DNA of 64,000 nucleotides from Wyeomyia smithii. Lineage: Eukaryota; Arthropoda; Insecta; Diptera; Culicidae. This document shows positions 32,056 through 46,751 of the stretch, piece after piece. The stretch is from assembly GCF_029784165.1 (NCBI RefSeq), contig NC_073696.1:51527501-51591500 (forward strand), read 5' to 3'. Position numbers and translations under genes: made by a program. The notes beneath the pieces are model-generated. The model was not told where the DNA came from, did no database searches, and saw only the letters and a program-made list of their open reading frames with translations. Numbering within the stretch: position 1 is the first letter of the stretch; every line of letters starts with the position of its first letter.

Positions 32056-34757
32056 ATTAAGAAATTAGGAAAAATAAAATAAATGAGATTTATCATTCCA
32101 GTAAGCGCGATAGCATGGAAACAACATGTGTGACGACCTTGATTCGAACTCATATTCCCATGCTGATTGCCCTCATAATAATTTTAAACACAATTTATGT
32201 TCTTTAGGTACGATTCGTGATTTAATCTGCTTGGTTGATTTGTAATCAAAAGTTCAACAGTTTCCCAAGACATTACCAATTCCCACTTCAAATCGACAAC
32301 CTTTGGTCGCAGGTAAGAGCACCCCGGTGAATCATTTTCTTGATGGAAAATTCCTCTGAGCAGCCGCCATTTGCTAGGCAAAAGCCTTTGGTATTACCTT
32401 ACCTATCGCTAAACATTCAAGTTCGGCATGTGCTCAGGAAGAAACTTGAAAACTGACTATTTCGGCTCAATTGGTTTGCAACAACAAGCCCAGGTAATCA
32501 CCTTCTCGGCAGCTCTAGTTTAAACAATGCTATTGAGGTTCGTTTTGAAGAGTAAGCTCGTTACGATTGATCAACAAAAACGCTATAAATAATAACGAAT
32601 CGATTACCTCTTCGATTCTCGGGCGAGCTGTGAAATTGAGCAATTTGCGGCCCACCGCTTCCACTGCAAGAAGCAACAACATTCGCTAGAACAAGCCACT
32701 CCGCGCCGTACACCGGTACTGTCTGTCTGATGCTCAAATGTAGGCAGAAATGTATAAGCGTTTTTACCCATGGGAAATATAAAGTTCGATCCTAATCCAG
32801 TTGTTTATTTTCCTGCGAACAATTGTGTGTTAATATTCGACGCCCCATCAGCGATCGTCGTCGAGAGGCCCACAGACTTTTTACTGATCGACATCAGGCA
32901 TCAGTGATCCGATCGGATTTCCCAGAAGGAAGTGGTATATGGCCAGTGTAGAATTACCCGCTCGGGAGTGAGAAAGAAAACATTAAGCTTGATTTAACTG
33001 TACTCGCTGTCTGGCTCGGCAGATGGTCGATCGGAAGGGGGATTCCAGCCCAGCCTCCAGATCTCAAGAACTGGCTGGCTGTAGATCTTGTGTATCTCAT
33101 CACATCTTAAATAAGCGCTGTGCAGGAAAAATAACGCACATCGTTCGACCGGCGGATACCGCAAATTCCCATGAGATTGGATTCCGCTGGTCAGGTGCCT
33201 TGCTTATATGGGTTTCGAATGTTATTCGTGTATAGATCGATGTGCGTGTGCACTTAATTTACAATCGCTGCGTCAGTGCAGTGATCGGTTTAGGGGATTT
33301 ACAAAAAAAAAACTATTTAAATCTATCTCATGCACTCATATAAAACATGATAAAGGGAATACTCGACGTAGCCTAAGGTGTCCCTGCCGACGCCACTGGT
33401 CGACCGTTAACGGTAGCAGCCATGTGTCAAATCGATAATCATTTGTCAGCGTGTCGGATCCGTGCTGTCGCTGCAGCCCGCGATCATGATGTAATCAGTC
33501 ATTCAAGAATTCAATTTTGATTGGTAATAGACTACCCTGTTCGGACGTGTGAGGGAAAATTCACCAACACCGTTCGAGCGGTAGCTTTCCATAATCTCAT
33601 GAAAATTTGCGGCTGTTACAACTTGGCGCCATTCGTTGATGGATTTTTCTTTTTTGTGAGGATGAGTCGATTTTCACTCACGGCAGTAGTTGCTGATGCA
33701 TTCAGTTTTCCGGCGGGCTTCTCGTTGTCATACGCCAATAAAGTGGACGTACGCTAACGCTGACGGGTGAAACTGGTTTTTCCTGTACGCCGTTTGTACT
33801 CGTACTCGCACGACGATTATAGTCCGATGATGAAAGCGATCAAACTTACGGTTATAAAGCGAAACTGCAACCCGCAAGAAGATGGAAGAAAAATGTGTAG
33901 CTTGTTTTGCTTATAAATGAAATTGATCGTACACACACTCTCTGTGGCACTGCGAAACTACACCCCGTTTCGCTGCTGCTCGAGGGCGCGACGACGTCCA
34001 CGGAATTACAAACTGTTGCAAATGTGAGCATAATGGCACTTGGGAACACGTTATTTCTATGTGTTCGCAATTAGGAACACCATCCAAATGGATACAAATG
34101 ATAATTGTACGGTTCTAAGATCGCAAATGTGCTGATATGAAAACACATTTCAATCATAGTTAGCCTAGTTTTTGGTGAGTCTTGTCTTCTATGGCGGCAC
34201 TTTTTCTCATCTCAGGTGATTATAGCGTGTTTGATGGAGAAATTAATGTAGCAGCGTAAAAATGATTGAACGTTCAGGTGCAACATTTTCAACAGGTTTA
34301 TAGGGCATTTTTCAATCTTAAAAATTGGCAATGGATAACGCAATGAAGATTTAAATGAAGATGTATTAAATCGAAATATGTTCTTATTTAATTTCTGTTT
34401 TTCAATTGTAACGGCAAAAAAAAAGAAATTATAAATTATTTCATATCATTAATTTTGACAAACGTCAATAAAATTTGCGGAAAGACGATAAAAGATTTAA
34501 TTGAGAATGGCACTGAATCTCCGTTCAGCTGCGGCTATAGGAAAAAGCTTCTTGTAGACTTTTTTCCATGGTCCCTCAGAGTTTTAATTCTACAAAATTT
34601 TGTTAGGTATTAAGAATATTACAGTAGAGTTAAATATTATGGTGGAGCGTTTCTATGCCAAATGACCTATTTCTGAATATCGACCATTTTTATTCCAAGC
34701 TTTGCACACGTGATTGACTTGACAAACTGATTTTGATGAAGAATTTTTTTCACGATG
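32056..34757. other. Noncoding stretch, no gene recognised
   Basis: Moderately GC-rich in 32650-33500 and 33700-34030, AT-rich elsewhere. Short frames have no motifs and overlap on both strands. No transposon ends noticed. Confidence 0.3.
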
Positions 34758-35172
34758 TACACTAAAGCCTTTTTTACGCAGATGATACGTAGTGCGTACA
34801 AAAACCGCGTAAATTCTGAAACCCGCGAGAAAAAAAAAATCATTTGTCAAAGGTTTTTAATCATTTCTGCTAAATACTTTCGAAAAAGAATCAGTAGCGG
34901 TATAATTTTAATATGCAAAATGAGTTGAAAATCTAGCAAAAATATAAAAAAGTTAGACTAAATCAATGAATATTCGGTAGATGGATTAAGTAAACTCATC
35001 GGACACTTTAAACAAACGATTTGAAAATGAAAGCCACTAAAAACATACCGCGTAGAACCAACTTTCCTGGGAGATACGCGTAGAAAAAACCGCATTTATT
35101 TCAAAATCCGCGAAAAAACCGCGTACATTTCGAAATTTGCGTAAAAAAGACGCGTAAAAAGACTTAAGTGTA
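34758..35172. mobile_element. MITE, TACACT...TTTTTACGC family
   Basis: The left end is TACACTAAAGCCTTTTTTAC. The right end in reverse complement is TACACTTAAGTCTTTTTACG. The interior carries the ACCGCGTAAATTC-type phrase several times near both ends. The length is 415 bp. Confidence 0.7.
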
Positions 35173-36372
35173 TATTGTAAAGCATTACTACAATTTATTC
35201 TCAGACGGTTTTTCTGTGCAACCAAAGGTTTCTGAGCTACTGATTTTACGTCGTTCCAAAAAATTATCCAAAATACAATTTACGGTATCATTTTTAGGTT
35301 CTAACATTTGTCATTTGCAATTTGAAATCTGTCCGAGTTTGTAAAGTTTAAAATTTTAATAGGTTTAATTACATTTTGAAGAAGTATTTACAGGGTCACT
35401 ACTTTTTATAAGATTTTATTACATATTTATGCTGTGTCAATTTTTTGTATTCATCTTGAAGTAGAAGTAGACAGCTTAAATTTTGATGTCCTTTTTATCA
35501 TTTAAAACAACGATTTTTATTTCAGTCTGTTAGACTAAAATCTTACGTTCATGATAAACTTGTTCACACTTAGGTAACAATTAAGATACTATTTTGGGAC
35601 AGCTCATTAGCGCAGAGTATTAGAGTTTCTACAGGTAAAAAACAAAATTTGTAAATTCATTTCAATGTCTTGTTTATATAGGCTAAGATGTCATTTGGCT
35701 ACTAACTTTTACTTACTTTACTTACTTTTTTTTACTTTTTTTTCGAATCACCACTGACTTTTGAGGAGGATTTATGTGAACATATTTTAAGAGATAGAAC
35801 GGTTTGTTAGATCAGAGTGACGTCTTTGAAGAAGTTGTGTTTACTTTTTTTGCTTTTTCTTAAAAAAATATACAGCGAAGTTTTTGTTTGACCAAAAACT
35901 AGGAAGACTACGCTACGTTAGTTAAACACTGAAGGTTGTCCGGTAATCGAGGTATTATTAAGAAAAATGAATTAAAAAATTCAAAAATATCACTCAAAAT
36001 GAGCAATCATTATTTACAGTGTATACTTTTGAGAAGGAAAAAAATATTATCTGAGTTGTCTGGTGACACACGGTCTTCCGAAAAGGTTTTGTGTCTAAAT
36101 GAAAAATGAGAAAACTACTTTGGTTATTGATAAACCCCTCGAGCACCAAGCGGTAAAACGATTTTTATAAATGTTGTATTTCCAGTATTTATTTATTTCT
36201 CTGAAATTTGTCATTAAGCCCTATACAAGCAGCACGTTGTTTTAAGGAGAAATGGAGGAATGATAGAGCTTTTATCTGAAGCAGAAAACAATTGGCCGCC
36301 ATCTTGTATTTCGCTGCCATATTGGATTTTATAAGAAAAACGCACCCGAGGGGACCATAAATATAAAACTAG
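35173..36372. other. No gene seen
   Basis: AT-rich. A TTACTTACTT run is at about 35710. No recognised element. Confidence 0.35.
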
Positions 36373-36606
36373 CCAGACCCGGATTTAAGAAGGGGGGGCA
36401 AAGGGGGCAAATGCCCTGAGTCTTCCAACACGAGAGGCGCCTCTAGTCCTGAGCCAGACGTGACCGAAAGGAGACATTTTTTTGCTCGTCACCTTCCAAT
36501 GAAGCGTGGAGTTTTTTCACTATATAAAATTTTCTTACCTCTAATTGAAAAAATAGCCCCACGAAAATATATGTCCTGGGCCCCCTAGCCCCTAAATCCT
36601 GCCCTG
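36373..36606. mobile_element. GC-ended MITE, copy 1
   Basis: The left end is GACCCGGATTTAAGAAGGGG. The right end in reverse complement is AGGGCAGGATTTAGGGGCTA. The interior has TTTTTTTGCTCGTCACC, which matches (inverted) the GGTGACGAGCAAAAAA of the second copy at 61889. The length is about 234 bp. Confidence 0.65.
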
Positions 36607-37270
36607 GAACTAGCCAAAGTGGTTTTCTCTAATATTTTCCCTATATCTAATCATAACAAACAAATATTTTTTAAAAGACCTCGTGTCTGGAAAATCTTTA
36701 GTTGGATTGCACCATGCATATTAATATATTTAGCAAAGTTGTTCATTTCAGTGTTATTAAAATTTTTTCAGTGTTATTAAAAACTGTTTTCAGGACCAGG
36801 TGCTAAAAACCATTGAAAATTTAGACTATTAACGGATACTCAGAAATTATTAGAAAGAAAACTTTGGACTTTCAGATGGAACTTGTTGCAAGGGCATTTT
36901 TAAACTAAACAATCATTGTATATCCTATAGATGAAATGTACCCGCTTTAGGGTCTATAGCAGAGTTGTTTGTTTTACTATTTTCGAAAACTTTGCCAAAC
37001 ATTCCCTAGAGATATAATGTGGATAAAGTATATAAAAGTACAAAACATTAATTTTAAGGTACTGCTGTCAAAGAACATCTCATATCTCAGTGAATTGAAG
37101 TCATGGTAACTTGAGGTCTAAGGCAAACTTTACCGAAACTTGAAACACTACAATACTGGAAACATTTTTTCTCTATCGGTTGAAATGGAGAAGTTGATAA
37201 AAAAAAACAAAATGGAAAATATTCCAAAGATGCAAAGATGCAAAATCAAATATGATGCAAGTCATCAGAA
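36607..37270. other. No gene seen
   Basis: AT-rich flank of the TGTC array. The phrase TCAGTGTTATTAAAA is duplicated in tandem near 36750. Confidence 0.4.
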
Positions 37271-38812
<1,542 letters not shown>

Positions 38813-41514
38813 AATTTGTTCAGTTTGTAAAAGTATGGATACAGAAATAATCATTCGTTGATTCCTCATCTCAATAAAAATGCAAGTGGGACCGACTTGC
38901 CATGAGCGGCAGTATGTTAGCAATGTTACTAAATATGTAGATTTTGTTCATTATCATCATCATAGATTTTGTTTAATTATCATGACTTAAAAAAATGTTA
39001 ACAATTTCAATTGGAAAAAGTCTAGATTTATAAATATTGCTTTTCGGTTAATTTAGATATTTGCCCGTTTACTCATTATTACGCTGCAAGTTATCTATAT
39101 TATTTGTTATAGCTTTTCAGTTTCAAGTAAAATTTATTTTTTCATACGTTTTTCAAATGAGTATTTAAAGCTAAACGAGTGAACAGCTCACATTGCTTCA
39201 TATTGTTGAACATTATTAAATATTATGTAAAATAATTGAAAAATATTTTACATAATATGTAATAATGTCGATAACAGCTTACACTGTTTACACAAATGTA
39301 TCTATTATAAAAATTAGATTGCAATCATTACGATATTAATAGGCAGAAAATTCTATCAAACTGTTCCGAAGGTCTTATCGATAAGTCGCTACTTTCTGAA
39401 TGTTCATTCCATCTAACAGAGTTCCAGTCTGACTTGTCGACTCTTCACAGAAACAGGTTCCCGGATCACTTGAAATGTTTCTCTTTCTGCTTCAACTTGA
39501 ATTGCCCTTATAGCGCCCAGTGCAGGTACCAGCTTAACGTCAGTGTATGTGCCTATGCTCATTCCACTGAATGGTCGATTGCTTCTGGATGCTGCCGTGA
39601 CGGCGTTCGTTGATGCCTTCCACAAGTCTATACCACCCCGTGTGTGTGCTGCGCGAGCGCTTGGCCTGGCTGGGGTGGAAGGAAGAAACGATCGCTGCTG
39701 CCGCGTTGATGAAGATGAAGATGAGAGGGCAACAAGATTGATTGAAATGTGTTAAAACACCTGTTGTAGGTTTTCAGTGCTTCCCCGGGAGATAGTTTGC
39801 CTGTTGCAGTTTGTCTTTCGCTCGCTCGCTTCTTCTGGCCTACTGGACTGAAGGATTTAGATTGATTTTTTAAGCTCTCTGTCTGCTACAATTTATTTCA
39901 CACCTTATCGAGTAAATTATGATTGATTACAGTGGGGACTACTGTGTACCTTGTAATAAGCTTCGCAACGGCGAAGAAAGTTCTGTTATTCAGCTTCACG
40001 CTGTACTAGGGATATACTGCCAAGCTTTAAAAATTAACATTCTCATGCAACTAATCGTAGATAAAAAATATAGTCATTTCAAAATCGTTATAGTGCAAAT
40101 ATCCGATCCTAGTCGTGAAACATGATACGACTCACGATTAATCGATGAAAGCAAAACGAGATGCGAAAAATTCCGCTGATTTACAGTATATCAAACGGTC
40201 GTACTTAAAGCTATCCAAGCCAAGAACGGAGCGGCACGATTTACATCATTTTGGAACAAATAGATGCAAGGCGCGCTCCGGGCTCACGAGTCGTTTCCTT
40301 TTTTGGGGCGGGTATGTTGTCCAGCTCAAAACGCCCCAAAGGCGGCTCCCGAACGAAGAGGTGCGGAAAAGCTGTCATCGCACTGACAAGCCGTCCATCG
40401 TTTGGGAAAAACGGTTCTGCCTGGGTGGACGTTGTCGCTTTTATTGGAACAGTTTGCAAGATAGACGATTGAAATGTGACTTTTTTGCTCTCATTTAGTC
40501 CATCGCGGGAACGGCACGGGCACGCGTTGCAGACCGCACACCGAGCAAGAGTAGTAATGTTAACATCATCCGAAACATGCGGATGATTGGCTTCTTAGTG
40601 GTTGCCCTGCCGAGGCCGAGACTCTCGGTACCACACGTACTGGTAATCGACGAGCGGATTGCTTTTTTATGTTTTTGCAGTATTCTCACTCATGTATAAC
40701 CATGTATAAAGAAAAACGTGCTGCAAACTTCAACCATGTTGAACTGGAGCTTGCCCGTTGCGTATTCAAATGGTTTGCATTTGGATGCAAACCGCACGAT
40801 TTGTACCGACATGGATCTGGACTGATTTATTAAAGCGGATTATTCGTACTTTTTTTCGTAAACGGATCGATTGCTGACTACGTAACACATGTTCGATTGC
40901 ACCACTATTAGCCACATGCTAAACTTTGTGTCCGTTGATTGGGATGTTACTCGATTAGGTTTGCTTACTTTTTTCTCCTACCGTGCTACCGCAGATTCCA
41001 GGCGGATTCACTTTCTCTTGTTGGCATTTCGAAAATGGAGAAAACCCGACGTTGATTTACTAAAACGGACTTAAAGTCTTAGTAAAGGTTCCTGTGAACA
41101 GATGCAATGAAAAATTTAGGAGCATAGCGGGTAGATGAATTAATTACCAATATCTTAAGCTATAACTTTTTTAAACACACCCTCTATTTAAAAAGACTTT
41201 TTCTTGCTGAATTCACTTGTAAAATAACAAGTTTATTCACTCAGTTAATTTAAAGTTTTTAAGATCTTTTTTATCCGTTAAAAACGGCAAAAGCGATACA
41301 CGATTGAAACCGAAACATTTTCGCTTTTTAAATGGATTACCGGGAAGTTTTGCCAGATTTTTGAGTAGTGCAGATAGAACTGTAGAATACGTTTGTAGTT
41401 ACAAAGCTTCTTGTTTCGACGCCATTTTAAACATAAGGTGGAGAGAGAAAGTTTACATATACATTCTCTCATTTCTCTCTGAGTGTGATTGTAGTTGAGC
41501 AAGAAAACCTCCTT
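38813..41514. other. Noncoding stretch, no gene recognised
   Basis: AT-rich to 39400 (with a palindromic ATATTATGTAAAATAATT...ATTTTACATAATATG run at about 39220-39260), then more GC-rich to about 40820. Frames of 60-120 codons overlap on both strands and have no motifs. Confidence 0.3.
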
Positions 41515-41990
41515 TAGGGGTGCGTAGCCGCAAGGAGAGTCCAGTTTGTTAATTGGATGGTGGGTTCGAATCTTAGTAGAATCAGGCCATCGATGTCAAA
41601 AAAGTCTTAAGCATTAGTTTATTCTCAGGCTCTTTCACCATTCCCCCTTCTTTACGCTGGATTCTATAATTTCCTGGTATGACTTTCTCTTAACAAAATA
41701 CGCACAACGGAACTTCTCCAGGTAATTTATAATTGGCGATATTAGGCACAAATAAATCCCCTTTATAACAAAACTGGCCAGAAGGACTACGAAACTTTCA
41801 GAAGGAGTTTTATTTGGTGATATTTGACGTAAGCGTGTAAAAGGAAGGCGAAAACCATACAGCACAAGCACGGATAAAAAATAAGCATGCTTCTTAATAG
41901 AAGTGCGGAATACAGCAGATACCCGGGCATATTTAACAATAACGCTAGGATTCAGTTCGCAGTGAGTAAGTCCATAATGAAATAATAAAG
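41515..41990 (+). repeat. tRNA-derived SINE with an Asn-like head
   Basis: The head reads GGTGCGTAGCCGCAAGGAGA, then an anticodon-like arm (CCAGT, loop TTGTTAA, TTGG; anticodon GTT). Box B is GGTTCGAATCTT, followed by AGTAGAATCAGGCC. The body to about 41990 matches, inverted, 4440-4812. A second, diverged copy lies at 43000-43235 on the minus strand. The frame 41871-41635 (minus) is within the body and not a gene. Confidence 0.6.
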
Positions 41991-42659
41991 TGAACCTAAA
42001 AAAACTCCAACATTTTAGTTGTCAGCCGTTGATTAAAGTATGCACAAAAATGTCTTATAATCCGTTTTGGATTTTAGTCTGTGTCTGCTAACTCAGTTAC
42101 GGTTAACAGCTGCATTGATTTGGGAGCACTCGAATCGAATTTATTAATTAACTTGGTTCATCTAATTTCGCTCGAGGTTCTGTTAAGCAGGAGAAAATTT
42201 ATTTATTCAATCCCTACTCAGTGATATTAATTAAAATGTTATTATTAAATTACTCTTTAGTAAACAATTGATTGAAAAGCTCATATTTGCATTAGCAAGG
42301 TGTTTTACAACAGATGACCAACCTAACGCATTTTCCTTGTTTGATTATTTAGCTAAGATAATCAGCTTGCAAGTTTTGAACGATTTTTTCTTCTGTGAAT
42401 CAAGACAAATATAAATATCACCATCAGCGTAAATAAAAACCTAATAAAAAAGAGAATTTTCGTTTGTATGCGATAATACAAATGTCAGTGGGAACTTGGA
42501 AATGTACTTCAGGCATACAGAAGACAAATCTTATTTGATTGAGCATAAGCTTTATGACCGCACATTTCGTAGTCGCTCCTCCGTGATGGATCTGAGCTAG
42601 TGATGTTGCACAAAAAACCACCGTAAGATTTGGTATGGGAGTCGGCAGAGGGTATTTAC

Positions 42660-42785
42660 AACATAAAAAAAATGAAAAAAAAAACAAAAAAAAAGAAACA
42701 ATTAAAAGGTGAAAAAAAAAAATTTAAAAAAAATAAAAATAATTTAAAAAATATTAAAATAAATATAAAATAAAAAAGATTTAGT
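42660..42785. repeat. A-rich low-complexity tract
   Basis: More than 85% A on the plus strand with occasional T, G and C. It could be the decayed tail of a retroelement, but no body is attached on either side. Confidence 0.8.
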
Positions 42786-42999
42786 TAATTAGGGATTAAT
42801 TTACATTCTTCAATGTACAACAATTCAGTAGCTTCCGCTTTGTATAGATCGATAACGGCGCCGGCCACGTTCTTACTGTCGGTTAAAGAAGGAAAAGAGA
42901 AGTGTTACAGTCGTTGTTGCCCAGTTTACCTCTGCATCTCTAATAACTGTTACGGAAAGGTTGAAACTTCTGTCACCGTAACGTATATTTCTATACTTT

Positions 43000-43235
43000 T
43001 ACCCTTCCCTTCAAGTTATTCCTACCAAATATCTGAAATTTGTATCTCATTCAACTGCGTGTCGAGTCTGACCTTTTTTTTATTTTCAGCGTGAGGAAAG
43101 GGTTAAAGTGAAGGATAGAGTTGAGCTCGAGAATAAACGTGCGTAAAAGTCTCTTTTTGACACCGAACGGCCTGATTCTACTAAGATTCGAACTCATGAT
43201 CATCCGCTTGTTAAAGCGGGTTCTGTAACCTTAAG
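43000..43235 (-). repeat. tRNA-derived SINE, second copy
   Basis: On the minus strand there is a CCGCT/AGCGG arm, box B (GAGTTCGAATCTTAG) and AGAATCAGGCCGTTCGGTGTC, then TTTATTCTC and CTCACGCTG in the body, parallel to 41555-41670. It lies inverted to the copy at 41.5 kb, so the pair can form a large stem. Confidence 0.6.
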
Positions 43236-44010
43236 GCTTGGAATGTTTTCGCAGAATGGGAGAGACTAGTGGTAGATCATATTGTGGTGGTCTAGTTCAG
43301 GTTTCAGATTGAACTATAGTTTGTTTGATTGCTACAGTCATGTTTTAAGAGCAAGTTTGAACAACAAATGAAGTATTACAAAGAAAAATTGCTTTGTCCG
43401 CCATTACTGATTTTTCTTTCCCGTACCCCTAGGAGTACGCGTACCCCAGGTTGAGAATCGCTCCACCTCATACATATTGGAATCACAAGAATTACAAGAT
43501 TTGTGTGCAAAGTCATTACATATAGCTGTTCATTTCATTACATGTATTGTTGCTTTCCAGAGGGATCGCAAGTGATAAGTTCGAAGCTATTTTCTTCTCT
43601 AGTAGTTTTGCACTAAGGGACCATACTTAAATGACGTAGCATTTATGGGGGAGGGGGGATATCATCATTTTGTGACAAGCTGTGACAAGGGGGGAGGGGG
43701 GGGGTTGTAGTAACATCGACGTAGCTTTTTTTTTTAAAGACTGATTTTTTGCATGAAAAATGTATGCTAAAAATACACTAAAACGTTGCACAAAGTATTG
43801 CAGTGAGATCTGCCGAAATGTTTTTATCTGTGCCATACTGAAATCTTCTAAAAGCTCTGCTACATAAACAATCACTTGGATTTCCAAACACACAATCTGT
43901 TATGAATACAAAGATCGTTGCTTTTTTGTAGCTTTTAATAGTGAAAATTACAAGACACTCGTTTCATATCCGGAATAGTTTCTGTGCTTTCTGCAGACAT
44001 GGATCATACT

Positions 44011-44933
44011 ACACGCTTAGATATTATCACCGAGTACGGTAAAATAAATTACCGAGTTTTCAACAACTGAGATCTCGGTAAAAATCTCGGTAATACATCA
44101 AAACACCGAGATTATATAAAAGCAAAAATCAAAAACCTGTCAAACTTTAACAAGATTTTCGGTAATGTTTCGCCGAGCTACTCTGGAATTCGAACTGTCA
44201 AATTATTACGAGAACTTCGGCAAAATTCACTGAGGCACGTATTTTGCGATTTTTTTTTAGATAACCCAGAATATGATTAAAACGATTAAATATACAAATT
44301 GATTTATTAATTACTAAGTCAACTGGTTCAATTAAATACAGCATTGTTAAAAACTGGAGAGTTTTATTGCTTACATGGAACAAAAAAACATCTATCACTC
44401 TGCAACTTCCATCCTGCGAAGAGAGTTGATAACCTGCGAAATTGAGTGAAGAAAGAATTAATCGTTTTCTTCGAATTTTCTTTGCAGCAAAAACAAGCTC
44501 TGAGAAAAAATAGTGTATACTCACTCAATATTTTAGTCAATCAGATCATTACAGATTTTTTTATATAATAATAATCAGCCGCAAAATGTGCTCCTTTTTT
44601 TTTCTAAGCCCGGACACGAAAAAACTGTTAGTGTGTGTCCTGAAACACGCGTTATTCTGACAGCTCAGTTTTCAGGAATCTCGGTAAGAGCGTTTTTGTT
44701 CGACGAAATCTCGGTTATATAATGTCAGGTTTCCGAGATTCGGTATTTTAATTTACTGAACTCGGAAGTTTTCGGTTTTTTAGATTTTTTCGGTAAACAA
44801 ATTTACGATATTGCGGTAAATACGTTGTTTCCGATTTCTCAGTAATTTTTTTACCGAACAACGGTAAACTAAAATATTTTCAAGTAGTTCGGTATTTTAC
44901 TTTATCGAGAAAGCATTACGCAGTTAAGTGTGT
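44011..44933. mobile_element. Nested TIR element rich in CGGTAA/TTACCG
   Basis: ACACGCTTAGAT at the left pairs with AGTTAAGTGTGT at the right (10 of 12). Both end regions are packed with alternating TTACCG, CTCGGTAA and ACCGAG motifs, so the ends are a cluster of short inverted repeats. The length is 923 bp. It lies wholly inside the 43617-45750 element. The minus frame 44524-44198 has no recognised motif. Confidence 0.6.
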
Positions 44934-45075
44934 AAGTTGTTTAAACATCTTAACTCCTTATACCAAAACACAAGCCCTTCGAAGCAGAAGACGAAGTCGC
45001 GAGTCTATAAGTTGTAAATAAATTGAATTAGACACAGTTTTTTTTTATAAATAGTTTTTTTATGTATGTTACTAC

Positions 45076-45589
45076 AGTCAGGTTTTTATTTCGCGGGGTA
45101 TACGTACCTCGTAAAAAAAAACCACGTAAAAAACCGCGTTAATTCAAAAATCCGCGTAAGAAAACGCGCTAATTGAAAAATCCTCGTCAAAAACCGTGGT
45201 AATTCAGGAATCCGCGTAAAAAAAATCACGTTAATTCAAAAATTCGCGTAAAGTTAACCAGCAAGAAGGGTTTTGAAAAAACCCGAGACGCTCTAGAACC
45301 AGTTTTTAAAATTGTCCTCTTTGACGGTCATTACGGATCTTTCGGAGGGCGGTGGTTTTTTTTTTGGACTAAGTCTTCTACTAGATAAACACTTAAACGT
45401 TTCTGGTTTTAAATCCACTTTGTTTCGAAAATTCGCGAAAAAGTTTTTGAATTAGCGCGGTATCGCGTAAAAAAACCGCGTTAATTCAAAAATCCGCATA
45501 AAAAAAACCGCGTTAATTCAAAAATCTGCGTAGAAAAAAAACCTAGTAAAAAAGTCCGCGTATAAAAAAACGCGTAAAAAAACCTGACT
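45076..45589 (+). mobile_element. MITE with AGTCAG ends, copy 2 (nested)
   Basis: AGTCAGGTTTTT at 45076 and AAAAACCTGACT ending at 45589 are perfect 12-bp inverted ends. Inside, CCGCGTTAATTCAAAAATCC repeats several times on both sides of a central 150 bp containing GAGACGCTCT and GGATCTTTCGG. The inverse copy is at 26183-26570. It is nested in the TAA-flanked element. Confidence 0.8.
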
Positions 45590-45943
45590 ACTTGTATTTT
45601 TGTACGTTTTTTCAAAAGCGGAGAGGGGGGGGGGTAATCGAATGCTACGTTTTTTCAGGAGGGTTAAATTTTTGTGACCAAATGCTACGAGGGGGGAAGG
45701 GGGGGCCCAAAAATCATGAAAAAAATGCTACGTAATTTAAGTATGTTCCCTAACCATTGCAGTTTGCAATCCGACTTGGAAAATTAGTTAAGTAGTTCTA
45801 CATCAACCTTGCGGTCGTGACTTCAAACTGAAATTGTGTGCTGTAAAACTTTGATGACCGCCATTGTACAGTTTTTAGTTCGAAACTCAACCGCTAGTGG
45901 CGCTGCAAAATCTAACTTTTTAGCCTTACACTTTAGAGAAATG

Positions 45944-46000
45944 GTGTCTTCAGCAAAGTTTTAGATAAAGTTCTTACAAGAAAAACTTTGCCGAAGACAC
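45944..46000. repeat. 19-bp hairpin
   Basis: Arm GTGTCTTCAGCAAAGTTTT and the reverse complement arm at 45982-46000 differ at one base; the loop is 19 bases. There is no poly(T) terminator or promoter next to it. Confidence 0.75.
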
Positions 46001-46751
46001 TTTTCTTCTAACTCTGTTTGTTTTGGATAACCCGTTTCATATAAGACTTGTCTTAACAATAAGTTTTTTTTAAATATACAAAAACTGTATCATTTGGAAG
46101 GTAAGAATGTTCGGCATATATTTGTATATCATTGAAACACACAACTTTGTAAATAGAAAACACAAAATAGATAGCTTCCACACAAACCTACTTATTGCCA
46201 AAAAATGTTAAAAAACATCATTATTTGTACACACTAAGAACACAAAAAGCAAAAACTAGCAGACGAAATCTGCATAGAATGAAATATTATTATAATCACT
46301 CTACGAAATCACTTTGAACGTTCGTCCCTTTTAGTATCTTCATTGCCTGACAAGAAATTCAAAAAGACAGTTCATAGTGCAACTGCAGGGTGAATGTGTC
46401 ATAAACTTTAACTAGTAATAGCATTGGACAAATTCACACAAATAATCGATCTCACTGTATCGATCTTTTTTTAGTACTATAAATCAAGTAGGCATATCTT
46501 AGTCCCTATTGGCCATCTATTTGAGGAGGCACAGGAAAGCCGGAACAAAGACATCAAGAGGTATGATGAACATGCTGAAATATTTGAAATCGAAAAAATA
46601 ATTATTACCTTCATAGCTACAGATTAGACCACATCAGAAAGTTTTCTAGAACAGCTGTAAATGTTGATTTACTACACCGTTTTCTGGAAACAACAGATCC
46701 AGTTATCAGTAGTTTGCGAGACCAGCCACCTAATGAGCTCTGTGTTGATGC
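46001..46751. other. No gene seen
   Basis: AT-rich DNA without recognised elements. Confidence 0.4.

Larger units (their letters stand above)
43617..45750. mobile_element. 2.1-kb TIR element with TAA target duplication
   Basis: The left end GGGACCATACTTAAATGACG and the right end in reverse complement GGGAACATACTTAAATTACG share 18 of 20 bases, followed by TAGCAT. TAA flanks it at 43614-43616 and 45751-45753. A 3-bp TWA duplication is typical of PIF/Harbinger elements, but I see no transposase, so the class is inferred. Subterminal G-runs (GGGGGAGGGGGG) occur at both ends. Two other elements (44011-44933 and 45076-45589) are nested inside. Confidence 0.75.
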
